Position numbers and translations under genes: made by a program
Notes under the pieces: generated by a model
Databases searched by the model: none
Told to the model about the DNA's origin: nothing
Seen by the model: only the letters and a program-made list of their open reading frames with translations
Part shown: in pieces, positions 51,091 through 60,899 of the stretch
How positions within the stretch are numbered: position 1 is the first letter of the stretch
Layout of the letters: each line of letters starts with the position of its first letter
Assembly (NCBI GenBank): GCA_963682055.1
Contig: OY821750.1
Coordinates: forward strand, 32,414,081 to 32,478,080
Length of the DNA stretch: 64,000 bases
Direction: 5' to 3'
Source of the DNA: Primula veris
Lineage: Eukaryota; Streptophyta; Magnoliopsida; Ericales; Primulaceae

Positions 51091-51979
51091 TAAAACAGAA
51101 TTCTGTCTTGTTTCATTATTCTACATTACTAATTGTTTAATGCTAATCATTTGTTTTAAAGTATGTAGGATATATTCTCATAAGGTCTTAAACGTGTATA
51201 TGTGTTTATTGAGAATATTAATGTGTTAAGGAAAGATGTTTATAAAAGATATAAAGAGATTAGTTTATAAGGTTATGTTTCCTTTTAATTTATATATCTC
51301 TATTCTTATGCTTGTCCTTATCACTTGATTCAATCTTTTGATTCTTATAATATTCAGTAAAGATATGTATAAAGATTGATTGATATGTGGAGTTAAATGT
51401 TTCATATGTTTATGAAAAGATATTATCTTTAAGAGATCATATCTTTATATGTTTCCTTTCAAAGGAAAAGATTAACTCCTACTTTCAAGTGTGTTACTAA
51501 ACAGGTATTAATCAAAGATGATTTGAGTCAATCCATGCTGAAGAATCTCGTGATACTTGGAGAGATTGAAGCTAATCAACCAAGTCAAAAGCAATCAAAA
51601 GATATTGAAGATAGAAGATTGTTTTTACTTGTTTATATACTTAGTAACTTAAGCTTGTAAATGTGTGTGTTCTGAATTATAAAGAACTTATTTTCTAGAG
51701 AGAATACACGTGAGCTTTAAAAAGAAAACAATGGTGGGATGCCATTGATTTATAAGTGATAGTTATAGAGTAGGAGCAATATAGTGATAGGCAGAAAAAC
51801 ATAGAGGGAGTCTAAGTTTTTCATTAAGACTTGAGTCATATATTGTAAGCTTTTTATAATATCATAATCTGGGTAAGTGCCCCGGAGACGTAGCCTAGTT
51901 AGGTGAACTCCGTTGTTAAATGTGCGTGTGAATTATTTCCAAGTACATTTAATTTTAAAACAGTTTCTGTCCATTAATG

Positions 51980-52067
51980 CACTTGGTTCCAACTGCAGTT
52001 CCAACCTCACTTGGAACCTTATACACTTGGTTCAAACTGCAGTTCCAACCCCACTTGGAACCTTACT
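51980..52067 (+). repeat. 44-bp tandem pair at the 3' side of the LTR
   Basis: CACTTGGTTCCAACTGCAGT and CACTTGGTTCAAACTGCAGT start 44 bp apart, each followed by TCCAACC and CACTTGGAACC. GGTTCCAAC and TTGGAACC are near-complementary, so each unit can fold. Repeated at about 59535-59622. Confidence 0.85.
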
Positions 52068-52105
52068 GCAAAACTGCATCTAGAACAACGGATAGGAATT
52101 TCAAT

Positions 52106-52117
52106 TGGTATCAGAGC
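52106..52117 (+). other. Primer binding site
   Basis: TGGTATCAGAGC two bases after the 5' LTR, the standard initiator tRNA-Met complement of plant copia elements. Confidence 0.95.
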
Positions 52118-52162
52118 TTCACACTAGATCTTACTTAGTGTGGATCCTGTGTTCTAGTAACA

Positions 52163-55100
52163 ATGGACTTAATGAGGGAAGGAAACGCCTTCAACAAACC
52201 TCCATTGCTTGAAGGAGGAGTAAACTATGGAGTATGGAAAATTAGAATGAGGTCCTTCATCAAACAGCAGAATGAACATGCATGGAAGACTGTTATGTAT
52301 GGATGGGAGGCTCCAACTACCATGGATAATGAAGGAGAACTGATTCTCTTACCTGAAGACAGATGGTCTGCTGAAGAAGACAGAAAATCAAGTGCCAACT
52401 CAACAGCCATAAACTTGATTTTTGCTGGTGTAACTCTCAGCGTATTCAGGTATATCTCTCATTGTGAAACAGCTAAAGAAGCATGGGATATTTTGCAAGA
52501 TACTTTTGAAGGAACAACTAAAGTAAAAGCTTTCAAACTTCAACAGTTAACTACCCAATTTGAGAACTTAAGAATGGAGGAAGATGAAAACATTGAACAA
52601 TTTAATGGTAGAATCTGCCACATTGCTCATCAAGCTGGAACATTAGGTGAAAAATACAGTGATGCTAAGCTTGTTAAGAAAACTCTTAGGTCACTCCCAG
52701 AAAGGTTTGAAATTAAGGTCACAGCTATTGAAGAATCAACTGACTTAGATAATCTTAAACTTGAAGAACTCATAGGAAATCTTAGTACACATGAACTGAA
52801 ATTCTTCAAACATAAAAAACCAGAAAAGGGAATAGCATTTCAAGCTAAGAAATCTGAATCTAATACCTGTGATAAAATGAGTGATGAAGAACAACTAGCT
52901 TTCTTTGCAAAAAAGGTGTACAAGAAGTTTTATAAGAAAAAGGAGGATGATACTGGTTCATCTAAAAACTTTCAGAAAAAGGATAACCAGTTTAAGACAG
53001 AGTCTAGATTCAATAATAACTCTACAGGAAAGTGGAATTCCAAAGAAAAGGATAACAAAGAATACAAATCTAAAGAGATTCAGTGTAGAGAATGTAGAGG
53101 TTTTGGTCATATTCAGGCTGAGTGTGCTAACACTTTAAAAAGAAACAAAAATGCTTATATAACCACTCATAGTGATAGTGATTCTGAGAGTAACAGTGAT
53201 GAAGAGGATGGTTCAAATTTTGTTAATTTCATGGGAATAATCACTGAAAAAGAACCTACTTATGAAAGTGACTGTGAGCATGTTTCAACCCCAGTTACAA
53301 CTGCCTGTGAAACATATAGCAGTGATGAGGAAGAGCCTTCTGATGAAAACATTACTAAGCAATACCTTGTTCTGTATGAAAAGTATAAAAGTCTGAGTAA
53401 ACAATGTTTGATCATAAGCAAGCTGAATGTTGATCTAAAGGATGAGGTCAAAAATCTTACTGAGAAGCTTAAATTACAACTGGCTGAACTTACTGAAACT
53501 AAAAAGATAATAAAATTGCTGAATGTCTCTGCTTCAGATAAATTAGATGACATGCTGTCATATTCTAGAGGATCCAAAGATATCAGTGGTCTAGGGTACT
53601 ATGGTGGTAAGAGTACAGGAAAAACTACTTTTATTGAAGCTGTTGCTAAAGCTAAAACTCATGATTTTGATCACAAGGTTAGAAGCTCAGTTGCAACCAG
53701 AGTTGCAACCAGGAATAAAACGCAGGTTTATGTAAAGAAGGTTGGAAGCTCAGTTACAACCAAAGTTGCAACCATGAACAAACTGAATAACTTTAGGTTG
53801 AAATTGTGCAATTTTTGTAAAAAACCTGGTCATTCTGAAATCCAGTGTTATTTAAAAAGGAACAGAAAGTACATTTCCCAGAAAACCTGGTTGGCTTCTG
53901 TCAATAAAAATTTGAAATGGGTTTGGAAAGTTAAAGAAAAAGCAATCTTAGTTGCTAACAACAAAGCTGTTATCAACTCTTTGAATGCTGTTACTTCTAA
54001 TGATTGGTATTTTGACAGTGGATGCTCTAAGCATATGACAGGTACTGCAAGCCTCCTAAAAAATGTCACCATTCTTACAGGTAACACTGTTGTGTTTGGA
54101 GGAGGAGATACAGGTAAAATTATTGGTAAAGGTACCTTAAACAAACCTGGAATGCCTGATATTGAGGATGTTTTTCTTGTAGATGGTCTAAAAGCTAATC
54201 TAATTAGTATCAGTCAACTCTGTGATAATGAAATGACTGTTAAATTTGACAAAGAAAGGTGTCTAATTACTAATCTTAACAATGATTTAATCATGACTGG
54301 AGTTAGATCAACCAACAGTTGCTATGTGTTTGAAAAAGCTGAAAAAGAATTGCCTCAAAGCAGGTGTAATCAAGCTATTACTAATAATGCAGATATTTGG
54401 CATAAAAGGCTTGGGCATGTGAATTACAAAACTTTAGATAAGCTTGTTAAAAAGGAGTTGATAAGAGGAATTCCTAAACTCAGTGCTAAAACTCAAAGTG
54501 TCTGTGGTGATTGTGCTATAGGAAAACAAACCAAAAGTATACACAAAAGTACTAGTCTAATCTACACTAAAAGAGTCTTAGAACTTCTTCACATTGACTT
54601 GATGGGTCCTATGCAAACTGCCAGTATAGGTGGTAAGAAGTACATTCTAGTAGTTGTAGATGATTTCTCTAGATACTCTTGGGTAGTGTTCTTAAAGGAT
54701 AAGTCTGAAACTTTTGAACTATTCAAAACTCTGTGCTTAAAACTGCAAGTTGAAAAAGGTTCCACTAGTGGTAATATTGCTAGGATTAGAAGTGATCATG
54801 GAACTGAATTTGAAAATATCAGGTTTAAAGAATTCTGCAACTCCTTAGGAATATGTCATGAGTTCTCTGCTCCTAAGACTCCACAGCAAAATGGCATAGT
54901 TGAAAGGAAAAATAGAACCATTCAGGAAATGGCTAGAGTAATGCTTAACTCTAAGAAACTTGCCAATAGATTTTGGGCTGAAGCTGTTAATACTGCCTGT
55001 CATATTGTTAATAGAGTTTATATTACTAAAGGTACTTCCATGACAGCTTATGAAATATGGAAAGGTAGAAAACCCAATGTAAAGTATTTTCAAGTTTTTG

Positions 55101-55615
55101 GATGTGTTTGTTACATTCTCAGAGATAGAGAGCATCTTGGTAAATTTGACTCTAAAAGTGATAAAGGGATTTTTCTTGGTTATGCTCAGAATAGTAGAGC
55201 ATTTAGAGTCTTCAATCAAAGAACAAACTGCGTTATGGAATCTTATAATGTGTTATTTGATGACCTAAAAACTATTGATGAGATTACAGGTGATGATGAA
55301 CAGGCTGAGACTACAGAAAAAGAGAAAGAAGAAACTCAACAAACTGGAAGTTCCAGAGTGGTTGGAAGTCCAGTTGCAACTGAGGTTACAACTGAGGTTG
55401 GAACTGAGGTTGGAACCACAGTTGAAACCCAGAATGCTGCTGAATCTGAAGAAGAAGAAGAAAGTTCTCATGCTCAGTCAAGTAGCAGGCCTCGATATGT
55501 AAGGACTCAAAAAAATCATTCTCTTGACAATGTCATAGGAGAAGTTACATCAGGTATGAAACCAGAGGTAAAAGAAATAATGTTGTCCACTTTGCTTGTT
55601 ATATCTCTCAGTTAG
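52163..55615 (+). CDS. Sirevirus gag, protease and integrase (first part of a frameshifted gag-pol)
   Basis: 1150 codons; the true reading ends near 55559, where the frame is lost. Gag (UBN2-like) begins DLMREGNAFNKPPLLEGG. First CCHC knuckle CRECRGFGHIQAEC at about residue 307, second CNFCKKPGHSEIQC at about 547. Aspartic protease DSG in WYFDSGCSKHMTG at about 617. GAG-pre-integrase DIWHKRLGHVNYKTL. Integrase DDE: HIDLMGP (about 810), RSDHGTEF and GIVERKNRT. In the normal life cycle these make the virus-like particle, process the polyprotein and insert the cDNA. After about residue 1132 the residues (to MLSTLLVISLS) are out-of-frame, caused by a one-base loss in an A-run at 55559-55562; the downstream frame continues pol. 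A repeated VAT(E/R)V tract encoded by GTTGCAACN words precedes the break. Confidence 0.93.
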   Translation: MDLMREGNAFNKPPLLEGGVNYGVWKIRMRSFIKQQNEHAWKTVMYGWEAPTTMDNEGELILLPEDRWSAEEDRKSSANSTAINLIFAGVTLSVFRYISHCETAKEAWDILQDTFEGTTKVKAFKLQQLTTQFENLRMEEDENIEQFNGRICHIAHQAGTLGEKYSDAKLVKKTLRSLPERFEIKVTAIEESTDLDNLKLEELIGNLSTHELKFFKHKKPEKGIAFQAKKSESNTCDKMSDEEQLAFFAKKVYKKFYKKKEDDTGSSKNFQKKDNQFKTESRFNNNSTGKWNSKEKDNKEYKSKEIQCRECRGFGHIQAECANTLKRNKNAYITTHSDSDSESNSDEEDGSNFVNFMGIITEKEPTYESDCEHVSTPVTTACETYSSDEEEPSDENITKQYLVLYEKYKSLSKQCLIISKLNVDLKDEVKNLTEKLKLQLAELTETKKIIKLLNVSASDKLDDMLSYSRGSKDISGLGYYGGKSTGKTTFIEAVAKAKTHDFDHKVRSSVATRVATRNKTQVYVKKVGSSVTTKVATMNKLNNFRLKLCNFCKKPGHSEIQCYLKRNRKYISQKTWLASVNKNLKWVWKVKEKAILVANNKAVINSLNAVTSNDWYFDSGCSKHMTGTASLLKNVTILTGNTVVFGGGDTGKIIGKGTLNKPGMPDIEDVFLVDGLKANLISISQLCDNEMTVKFDKERCLITNLNNDLIMTGVRSTNSCYVFEKAEKELPQSRCNQAITNNADIWHKRLGHVNYKTLDKLVKKELIRGIPKLSAKTQSVCGDCAIGKQTKSIHKSTSLIYTKRVLELLHIDLMGPMQTASIGGKKYILVVVDDFSRYSWVVFLKDKSETFELFKTLCLKLQVEKGSTSGNIARIRSDHGTEFENIRFKEFCNSLGICHEFSAPKTPQQNGIVERKNRTIQEMARVMLNSKKLANRFWAEAVNTACHIVNRVYITKGTSMTAYEIWKGRKPNVKYFQVFGCVCYILRDREHLGKFDSKSDKGIFLGYAQNSRAFRVFNQRTNCVMESYNVLFDDLKTIDEITGDDEQAETTEKEKEETQQTGSSRVVGSPVATEVTTEVGTEVGTTVETQNAAESEEEEESSHAQSSSRPRYVRTQKNHSLDNVIGEVTSGMKPEVKEIMLSTLLVISLS

Positions 55616-55665
55616 AACCTAAGAATATAAAAGAAGCTCTAGAAGATAGTGAATGGATTTTAGCT
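55556..55665 (+). other. Frameshift between the two parts of Sirevirus gag-pol
   Basis: Reading frame 2 is lost and frame 1 opens, without a stop, from just after the AAA at 55559-55561. Copia polyproteins are normally a single frame, so a one-base deletion in the A-run explains it. A programmed shift is less likely because no such site is known for this group. A consensus error in a homopolymer is also possible. Confidence 0.75.
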
Positions 55666-57147
55666 ATGCAGGATGAATTGGCCCAATTTGAGAGAAATGA
55701 TGTATGGACTTTAGTACCCAGACCTTCTAATAAAAATGTTATAGGGACTAAATGGATTTTTAGAAATAAAAGTGATGAGGATGGAGTGATTATCAGGAAT
55801 AAAGCTAGGTTGGTAGCTCAGGGTTATACACAAATTGAGGGAATTGACTTTGATGAAACCTTTGCTCCAGTAGCTAGAATTGAATCCATTAGAATGCTGC
55901 TGTCTCTTGCATGTCTGTATGATTTTAAACTGTTTCAACTTGACATAAAGAGTGCTTTTCTGAATGGTGTGATTAATGAAGAAGTTTATGTTTGTCAACC
56001 TAAGGGATTTGAGGATCCTAACTTTCCTGAACATGTCTATTTGATGAAAAAGGCCTTGTATGGTCTAAAACAAGCTCCTAGAGCTTGGTATGATAGATTA
56101 ACCAAGTACTTGATTGAAAAAGGTTTTAACAGAGGGGGAGTTGATAAAACTCTGTTTACTAAGAAAACCACAAAGGACATAATAATTGCTCAAATCTATG
56201 TTGATGACATTGTTTTTGGTTCTACTTCTAATAACAGAATAAAAGAATTCATTTCTGATATGAAGAATGAATTTGAAATGAGTGGAGGAGGTGAACTAAC
56301 TTACTTTCTAGGATTGCAAGTTAAACAGAATGAGAAAGGTATTTTTCTGTGCCAAAGTAAGTATGCAGACAATCTTGTTAAAAAGTTTGGTCTGAGTGAG
56401 AGTAAAGAGAAGAGAACCCCTATGAGTACTACCCTTAAACTGTCCAAAAATGATAAAGGTAAAAATGTCTGTCCCAGTCTTTATAGATCCATGATTGGAA
56501 GTTTGCTGTATTTAACTGCTAGTAGACCAGACCTTTGCTTAAGTGTAGGAGTTTGTGCCAGATATCAAGCAAATCCTTTAGAACCTCATCTTCTAGCTGT
56601 CAAAAGAATTCTAAGGTATGTAAAAGGAACACCTCATCTAGGCCTATGGTATTCTAAAGATACAAACCATTTTCTTAGTGGCTACTGTGATGCAGATTGG
56701 GCAGGAAACATAGATGACAGAAAGAGTACTTCTGGTGGTTGTTTTTATTTTGGAAATAATCTTGTTTCTTGGTTCAGTAAAAAGCAAAATTGCATATCTT
56801 TATCTACTGCTGAGGCAGAATATGTTGCAGCTGGAAGTGGATGCACTCAACTAATTTGGATGAAACAAATGTTAACTGATTATAATGTCAAACAAGAGAT
56901 ATTAACTCTGTTTTGTGATAACAAAAGTGCTATAGATTTAGCCAAAAATCCAGTTCAACATTCCAGAACCAAACATATTGATCTAAGGCATCATTTTATT
57001 AGAGAACTAGTTGAAGAAAAGAGCTTAATTTTAGAACATGTTTCAACTGAAAGACAACTAGCAGATATTTTCACAAAGCCCCTTGATACAAACAAGTTTG
57101 AATCATTAAGAAGTGACATAGGGGTATGTCATTATCAATCTAATTGA
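55666..57147 (+). CDS. Sirevirus reverse transcriptase and RNase H (second part of gag-pol)
   Basis: 493 codons from the first ATG, although the frame is open upstream to about 55562. Reverse transcriptase (RVT_2) starts at DVWTLVPRPSNKNVIGTKW and has KARLVAQGYTQIEGIDFDET, QLDIKSAFLNG, YGLKQAPRAWYDRL and the catalytic YVDDIVFGS (about 56196). RNase H follows with YCDADWAGNIDDRKSTSGG, STAEAEYVAAGSG and the C-terminal HIDLRHHFIRELVE and LADIFTKPLD. All key residues appear intact, so the enzyme part would work if the upstream frame were whole. Confidence 0.94.
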   Translation: MQDELAQFERNDVWTLVPRPSNKNVIGTKWIFRNKSDEDGVIIRNKARLVAQGYTQIEGIDFDETFAPVARIESIRMLLSLACLYDFKLFQLDIKSAFLNGVINEEVYVCQPKGFEDPNFPEHVYLMKKALYGLKQAPRAWYDRLTKYLIEKGFNRGGVDKTLFTKKTTKDIIIAQIYVDDIVFGSTSNNRIKEFISDMKNEFEMSGGGELTYFLGLQVKQNEKGIFLCQSKYADNLVKKFGLSESKEKRTPMSTTLKLSKNDKGKNVCPSLYRSMIGSLLYLTASRPDLCLSVGVCARYQANPLEPHLLAVKRILRYVKGTPHLGLWYSKDTNHFLSGYCDADWAGNIDDRKSTSGGCFYFGNNLVSWFSKKQNCISLSTAEAEYVAAGSGCTQLIWMKQMLTDYNVKQEILTLFCDNKSAIDLAKNPVQHSRTKHIDLRHHFIRELVEEKSLILEHVSTERQLADIFTKPLDTNKFESLRSDIGVCHYQSN

Positions 57148-57329
57148 ATACTTTTGCTAAATATGTCTGTATTGAGTACCTTTAATAAGTTTTATTTCTA
57201 AGGTTAAAGTCTTATTTTGAGCTATGATGTTTTTGCCTTGAAAAAGCTGCTTTTTTGGTGTCTCAAAAACAGATGTGAGGTAACTTGTCCTTAAAAAAAC
57301 CTCTCTGGTAATAGAGTTGCAAGCACAAA

Positions 57330-57490
57330 GTGCAATTTTATATGATGGTTGCAAGTTCAGTTGCAACATCAGTTGAAACCTCACACTCTCTATAGTTGGT
57401 TGGAAGTTCAGTTGCAACATCAGTTGAAACCTCGTGTTAAAAATACTGGTTGCAAGCTCAGTTGTAACATCAGTTGAAACCTCAGTCTCT
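57330..57490 (+). repeat. GTTGCAA repeats after pol
   Basis: GGTTG(C/G)AAG(T/C)TCAGTTG followed by (C/T)AACATCAGTTGAAACCTC recurs at about 57349, 57399 and 57447, spaced about 50 bp like the LTR block. Confidence 0.8.
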
Positions 57491-58118
57491 GTTATAGCTG
57501 TCAAGACAAAGTCTTGTAAAATTTTGACATCACTTATACTCTTTCCTTGCTGAGGTCATCAAACTAGTTTTTGTGTAGAAATAAAAACGGATTTGCTCAA
57601 TTTAAGCTCCTAAAATTTAATCTTTATTAGAGTTATTCTTTGATAAACATATTTTCGTGAGTAAATTGCTAGGTTTCTTTTGTTTTCCTAAAAGTTAGAT
57701 ATCTGTTTAAGTGTTCTTTATCTTGAATCAAGTCAAATTTCCTTAAAGCTTCAATGTTTGATTTTTCAAATTTTGGATGAATCTGTTTTGAAAAAGGAAT
57801 GTTTATCTGTTTAATTGGCTGAAGTTATCTTATTGCCAACTGTTTCTTGCGTAATCTTAGTATGATTTTCTTTTAAAATCTGTTGATAAACTACTTCCTA
57901 TTTTTAAGCCAAAATATGCTGCTTAATTGATTTGCATGTATCTATTTCCTATTTCAAAAAGATATGGTCTTTATTGCTATTTATACAAACATCTTTTTAC
58001 TATCCAAAATCAATTACTTTTTACAGAATAACTCTCTCTCTCATCTCTGTAAAACCCTAGGCTTGCTGTAGAAACCCACTGCAAGGTTCTAAGTAAGGTT
58101 CTAACCCCAGTTGCAACC
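57491..58118 (+). other. Untranslated stretch between Sirevirus pol and the extra ORF
   Basis: T-rich, no open frame of note. A CTCTCTCTCTCATCTCTGTA pyrimidine tract lies just before the extra ORF, which could be a leader or splice-acceptor-like region. Confidence 0.5.
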
Positions 58119-58367
58119 ATGTCATCAAACCCTTCTAAAAACCCCAATTCTGATGATGATTGCACCCTCAGAGATTTTCTGAATAAATCTCCATCACGTC
58201 AAGGTTCCAAATCAAAGGTAAGTGAGTCTTCCTCACCCAAAATTAAGCGCACTAAGAAGCGTGCTAGAAGGAATTTTGATAATGACCCTGTTACTGCTAA
58301 GTTTGAGTATGTTCCAACAAACAATAATGTTGATCCTCGTTTCTGGATGATTTATAAACTTTATTGA
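58119..58367 (+). CDS. Small ORF in the Sirevirus env-like position
   Basis: 82 codons, starting at an ATG right after a GTTGCAACC word. Ser/Asp-rich N-terminus (NSDDDCTLRDFL), then a very basic KIKRTKKRARR that looks like a nuclear-localisation signal, then a short tail. Sireviruses often carry an extra, variable ORF between pol and the 3' LTR, sometimes called env-like; this is much shorter than those and has no membrane segment, so it is a truncated remnant or a different small protein. Function unknown. Confidence 0.5.
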   Translation: MSSNPSKNPNSDDDCTLRDFLNKSPSRQGSKSKVSESSSPKIKRTKKRARRNFDNDPVTAKFEYVPTNNNVDPRFWMIYKLY

Positions 58368-58383
58368 TTTGTCAAAACCAATG

Positions 58384-58397
58384 ACAAAGGGGGAGAT
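58384..58397 (+). other. Polypurine tract of the Sirevirus
   Basis: ACAAAGGGGGAGAT directly before the 3' LTR. Confidence 0.92.
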
Positions 58398-59658
58398 TGT
58401 TAGGACCAGATTTCTGGTCTAAATATTGTTAATTGTCTATTGGTTTTTACTAAATAAATCCTAACTGGTATTAAGAACTAAGACAGGATTGACAGGTTCC
58501 AAGTACCAGTTGCAACCTCAGTTACAACCTACTAAGTTAGTAGTATTAGGTTTCAAGTACTGGTTGCAACCTTAGTTACAACCTGTGGTGACAGGTTTCA
58601 AGTACCAGTTGCAACCTCAGTTGCAACCACAGTTCAACCTGCTGTTAAAACAGAATTCTGTCTTGTTTCATTATTCTACATTACTAATTGTTTAATGCTA
58701 ATCATTTGTTTTAAAGTATGTAGGATATATTCTCATAAGGTCTTAAACGTGTATATGTGTTTATTGAGAATATTAATGTGTTAAGGAAAGATGTTTATAA
58801 AAGATATAAAGAGATTAGTTTATAAGGTTATGTTTCCTTTTAATTTATATATCTCTATTCTTATGCTTGTCCTTATCACTTGATTCAATCTTTTGATTCT
58901 TATAATATTCAGTAAAGATATGTATAAAGATTGATTGATATGTGGAGTTAAATGTTTCATATGTTTATGAAAAGATATTATCTTTAAGAGATCATATCTT
59001 TATATGTTTCCTTTCAAAGGAAAAGATTAACTCCTACTTTCAAGTGTGTTACTAAACAGGTATTAATCAAAGATGATTTGAGTCAATCCATGCTGAAGAA
59101 TCTCGTGATACTTGGAGAGATTGAAGCTAATCAACCAAGTCAAAAGCAATCAAAAGATATTGAAGATAGAAGATTGTTTTTACTTGTTTATATACTTAGT
59201 AACTTAAGCTTGTAAAGGTGTGTGTTCTGAATTATAAAGAACTTATTTTCTAGAGAGAATACACGTGAGCTTTAAAAAGAAAACAATGGTGGGATGCCAT
59301 TGATTTATAAGTGATAGTTATAGAGTAGGAGCAATATAGTGATAGGCAGAAAAACATAGAGGGAGTCTAAGTTTTTCATTAAGACTTGAGTCATATATTG
59401 TAAGCTTTTTATAATATCATAATCTGGGTAAGTGCCCCGGAGACGTAGCCTAGTTAGGTGAACTCCGTTGTTAAATGTGCGTGTGAATTATTTCCAAGTA
59501 CATTTAATTTTAAAACAGTTTCTGTCCATTAATACACTTGGTTCCAACTGCAGTTCCAACCTCACTTGGAACCTTATACACTTGGTTCAAACTGCAGTTC
59601 CAACCCCACTTGGAACCTTACTGCAAAACTGCATCTAGAACAACGGATAGGAATTTCA
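58398..59658 (+). repeat. 3' LTR of the Sirevirus
   Basis: Same length as the 5' LTR. Differences seen by eye: AAATGTGTG/AAAGGTGTG (about 59217) and AATGCAC/AATACAC (about 59533). Confidence 0.95.
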
Positions 59659-59663
59659 TATGA

Positions 59664-60000
59664 TAACAAGAAATTAGGTATAATGTTATTAAATGTATAG
59701 TTATGATGCTATTAAATGCTTCATATGTATGGTTAATTTTATCATTAAGATCACATAAAAATTAGCTTTATAACCCAATATAAACCGAATAAAAATTATA
59801 GAACTCAAGTTATTACTATCCTAAAATTAAATATTAATAAAAATAAAAATATAGATTCATAATAAAAATCCAATTAACAATATAGAATCATAGTTAGCAC
59901 TATCCTAAAATTAAATATTAATTAAAATAATAAAAACTCAAATAAAAAATATTAAACCCTAACTATGACTACCCTAAAATTAGATATTAATAAATTTTAA
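59664..60000. repeat. Family-B AT-rich repeats
   Basis: At least three degenerate units with AATAAAAAT, TAGAA(C/T)C, CTATCCTAAAATTAAATATT and the like between about 59760 and 60000. No coding. Confidence 0.6.
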
Positions 60001-60107
60001 AAATATGTATATTCATAAGTTTTTTACTCCAAAATATATGCATTAATGATGTTTGAAATCCCCATAAACAATAATAATGGTTTTGATTAGTAGTGTGCAA
60101 AAATATA

Positions 60108-60368
60108 CTCTCTCCGTCCCCTTTTAAATATTCTTATTGGATTTCGGTAAATATTAAGAGTTATTATTAATTGAATTTAAAAGTTACAAATATATCCCTA
60201 ATTTAAATTAAATAATTATTATTATCAATTTTTGGAATGTATTAATTGCAATATTTGATGATATTATAGTACTTTTATTATTTTTTTATTGATAAATTAG
60301 AAAAATTGGCACTTATTTTAGAACAGACAAATATAAAATAGTAGACATTTATTTAGATACGAAGAGAG
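60108..60368. mobile_element. Stowaway MITE
   Basis: TACTCTCTCCGTCCCCTTTT at the left and GATACGAAGAGAGTA at the right form the terminal inverted repeats, with TA duplicated on both sides (60106-60107, 60369-60370). 261 bp, no ORF. Confidence 0.8.
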
Positions 60369-60528
60369 TATTATATTAGTAGTTATAAGCATTAAACAAG
60401 GGGTTTCGAGTACATTAGAAGCATACACAAACTTAAAACAAATTAGAAGCTATATATCATTTCCATTGGATTTGTGTATATGTAGATATTTTCATTTACC
60501 AAAGTGATTGATAATTTGATATACACTA

Positions 60529-60533
<5 letters not shown>

Positions 60534-60577
<44 letters not shown>
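60534..60577. repeat. (TA)n microsatellite
   Basis: About 21 TA units, directly abutting the Helitron-like 5' end. Confidence 0.95.
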
Positions 60578-60579
<2 letters not shown>

Positions 60580-60866
60580 TACTATTAATATAAGCAAACT
60601 CAAGAAAAGTTGAGCCTGTCCAATTTTGCCTAATTCTTTTAAAAATACACTCACTTTATTTTAATAATTACCAATATACATAATCTAATTAATTAATTAT
60701 CTATCCTCTTTATATTTTCCTAATTATTGATGTAACCTAAATTAATTAACAATTCGTTTTAATCTCCATAACTATAATAAATGATAACAAATCTGAATAT
60801 TATGTTAAAAATAAAATATATTATGAGATTTATGTCATTACGCGTCTCACTCGCAACGCGTTATTA
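60577..60866 (+). mobile_element. Helitron-like element, second copy (3' end eroded)
   Basis: Starts TCATACTATTAATATAAGCA, parallels 43536-43817 through TTTTAAAAATAC and ATAATTACCA, and ends GCGTCTCACTCGCAACGCG without the CTAG terminus. A TA run follows. Confidence 0.5.
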
Positions 60867-60867
60867 A

Positions 60868-60899
<32 letters not shown>

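Larger units (their letters stand above)
50843..52103 (+). repeat. 5' LTR of the Sirevirus
   Basis: 1261 bp, TGTTAGG...ATTTCA. A likely TATA box TTATAAAAGA is near 51240. Contains a triplicated ~50-bp block with GTTGCAACC (50940-51090) and a 44-bp tandem pair with CACTTGGTTC (51980-52067). Confidence 0.95.
50843..59658 (+). mobile_element. Young Sirevirus-type Ty1/copia LTR retrotransposon
   Basis: Complete 8.8-kb element. LTRs lie at 50843-52103 and 58398-59658, with the 5-bp duplication TATGA at 50838-50842 and 59659-59663. TGGTATCAGAGC primer site and AAAGGGGGAGAT polypurine tract are present. The domain order protease, integrase, reverse transcriptase, RNase H is copia. The Gag with a CRECRGFGHIQAEC knuckle, long LTRs and an extra ORF after pol point to the Sirevirus (SIRE/Maximus) lineage. 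The LTRs show about two differences in 1261 bp by eye, so the insertion is very recent. One frameshift breaks gag-pol. Confidence 0.95.

Noticed and set aside
55556..55665. Programmed frameshift in Sirevirus gag-pol
   Set aside because: The break lies between integrase and reverse transcriptase, where copia elements do not shift; a single-base loss in an A-run is simpler.
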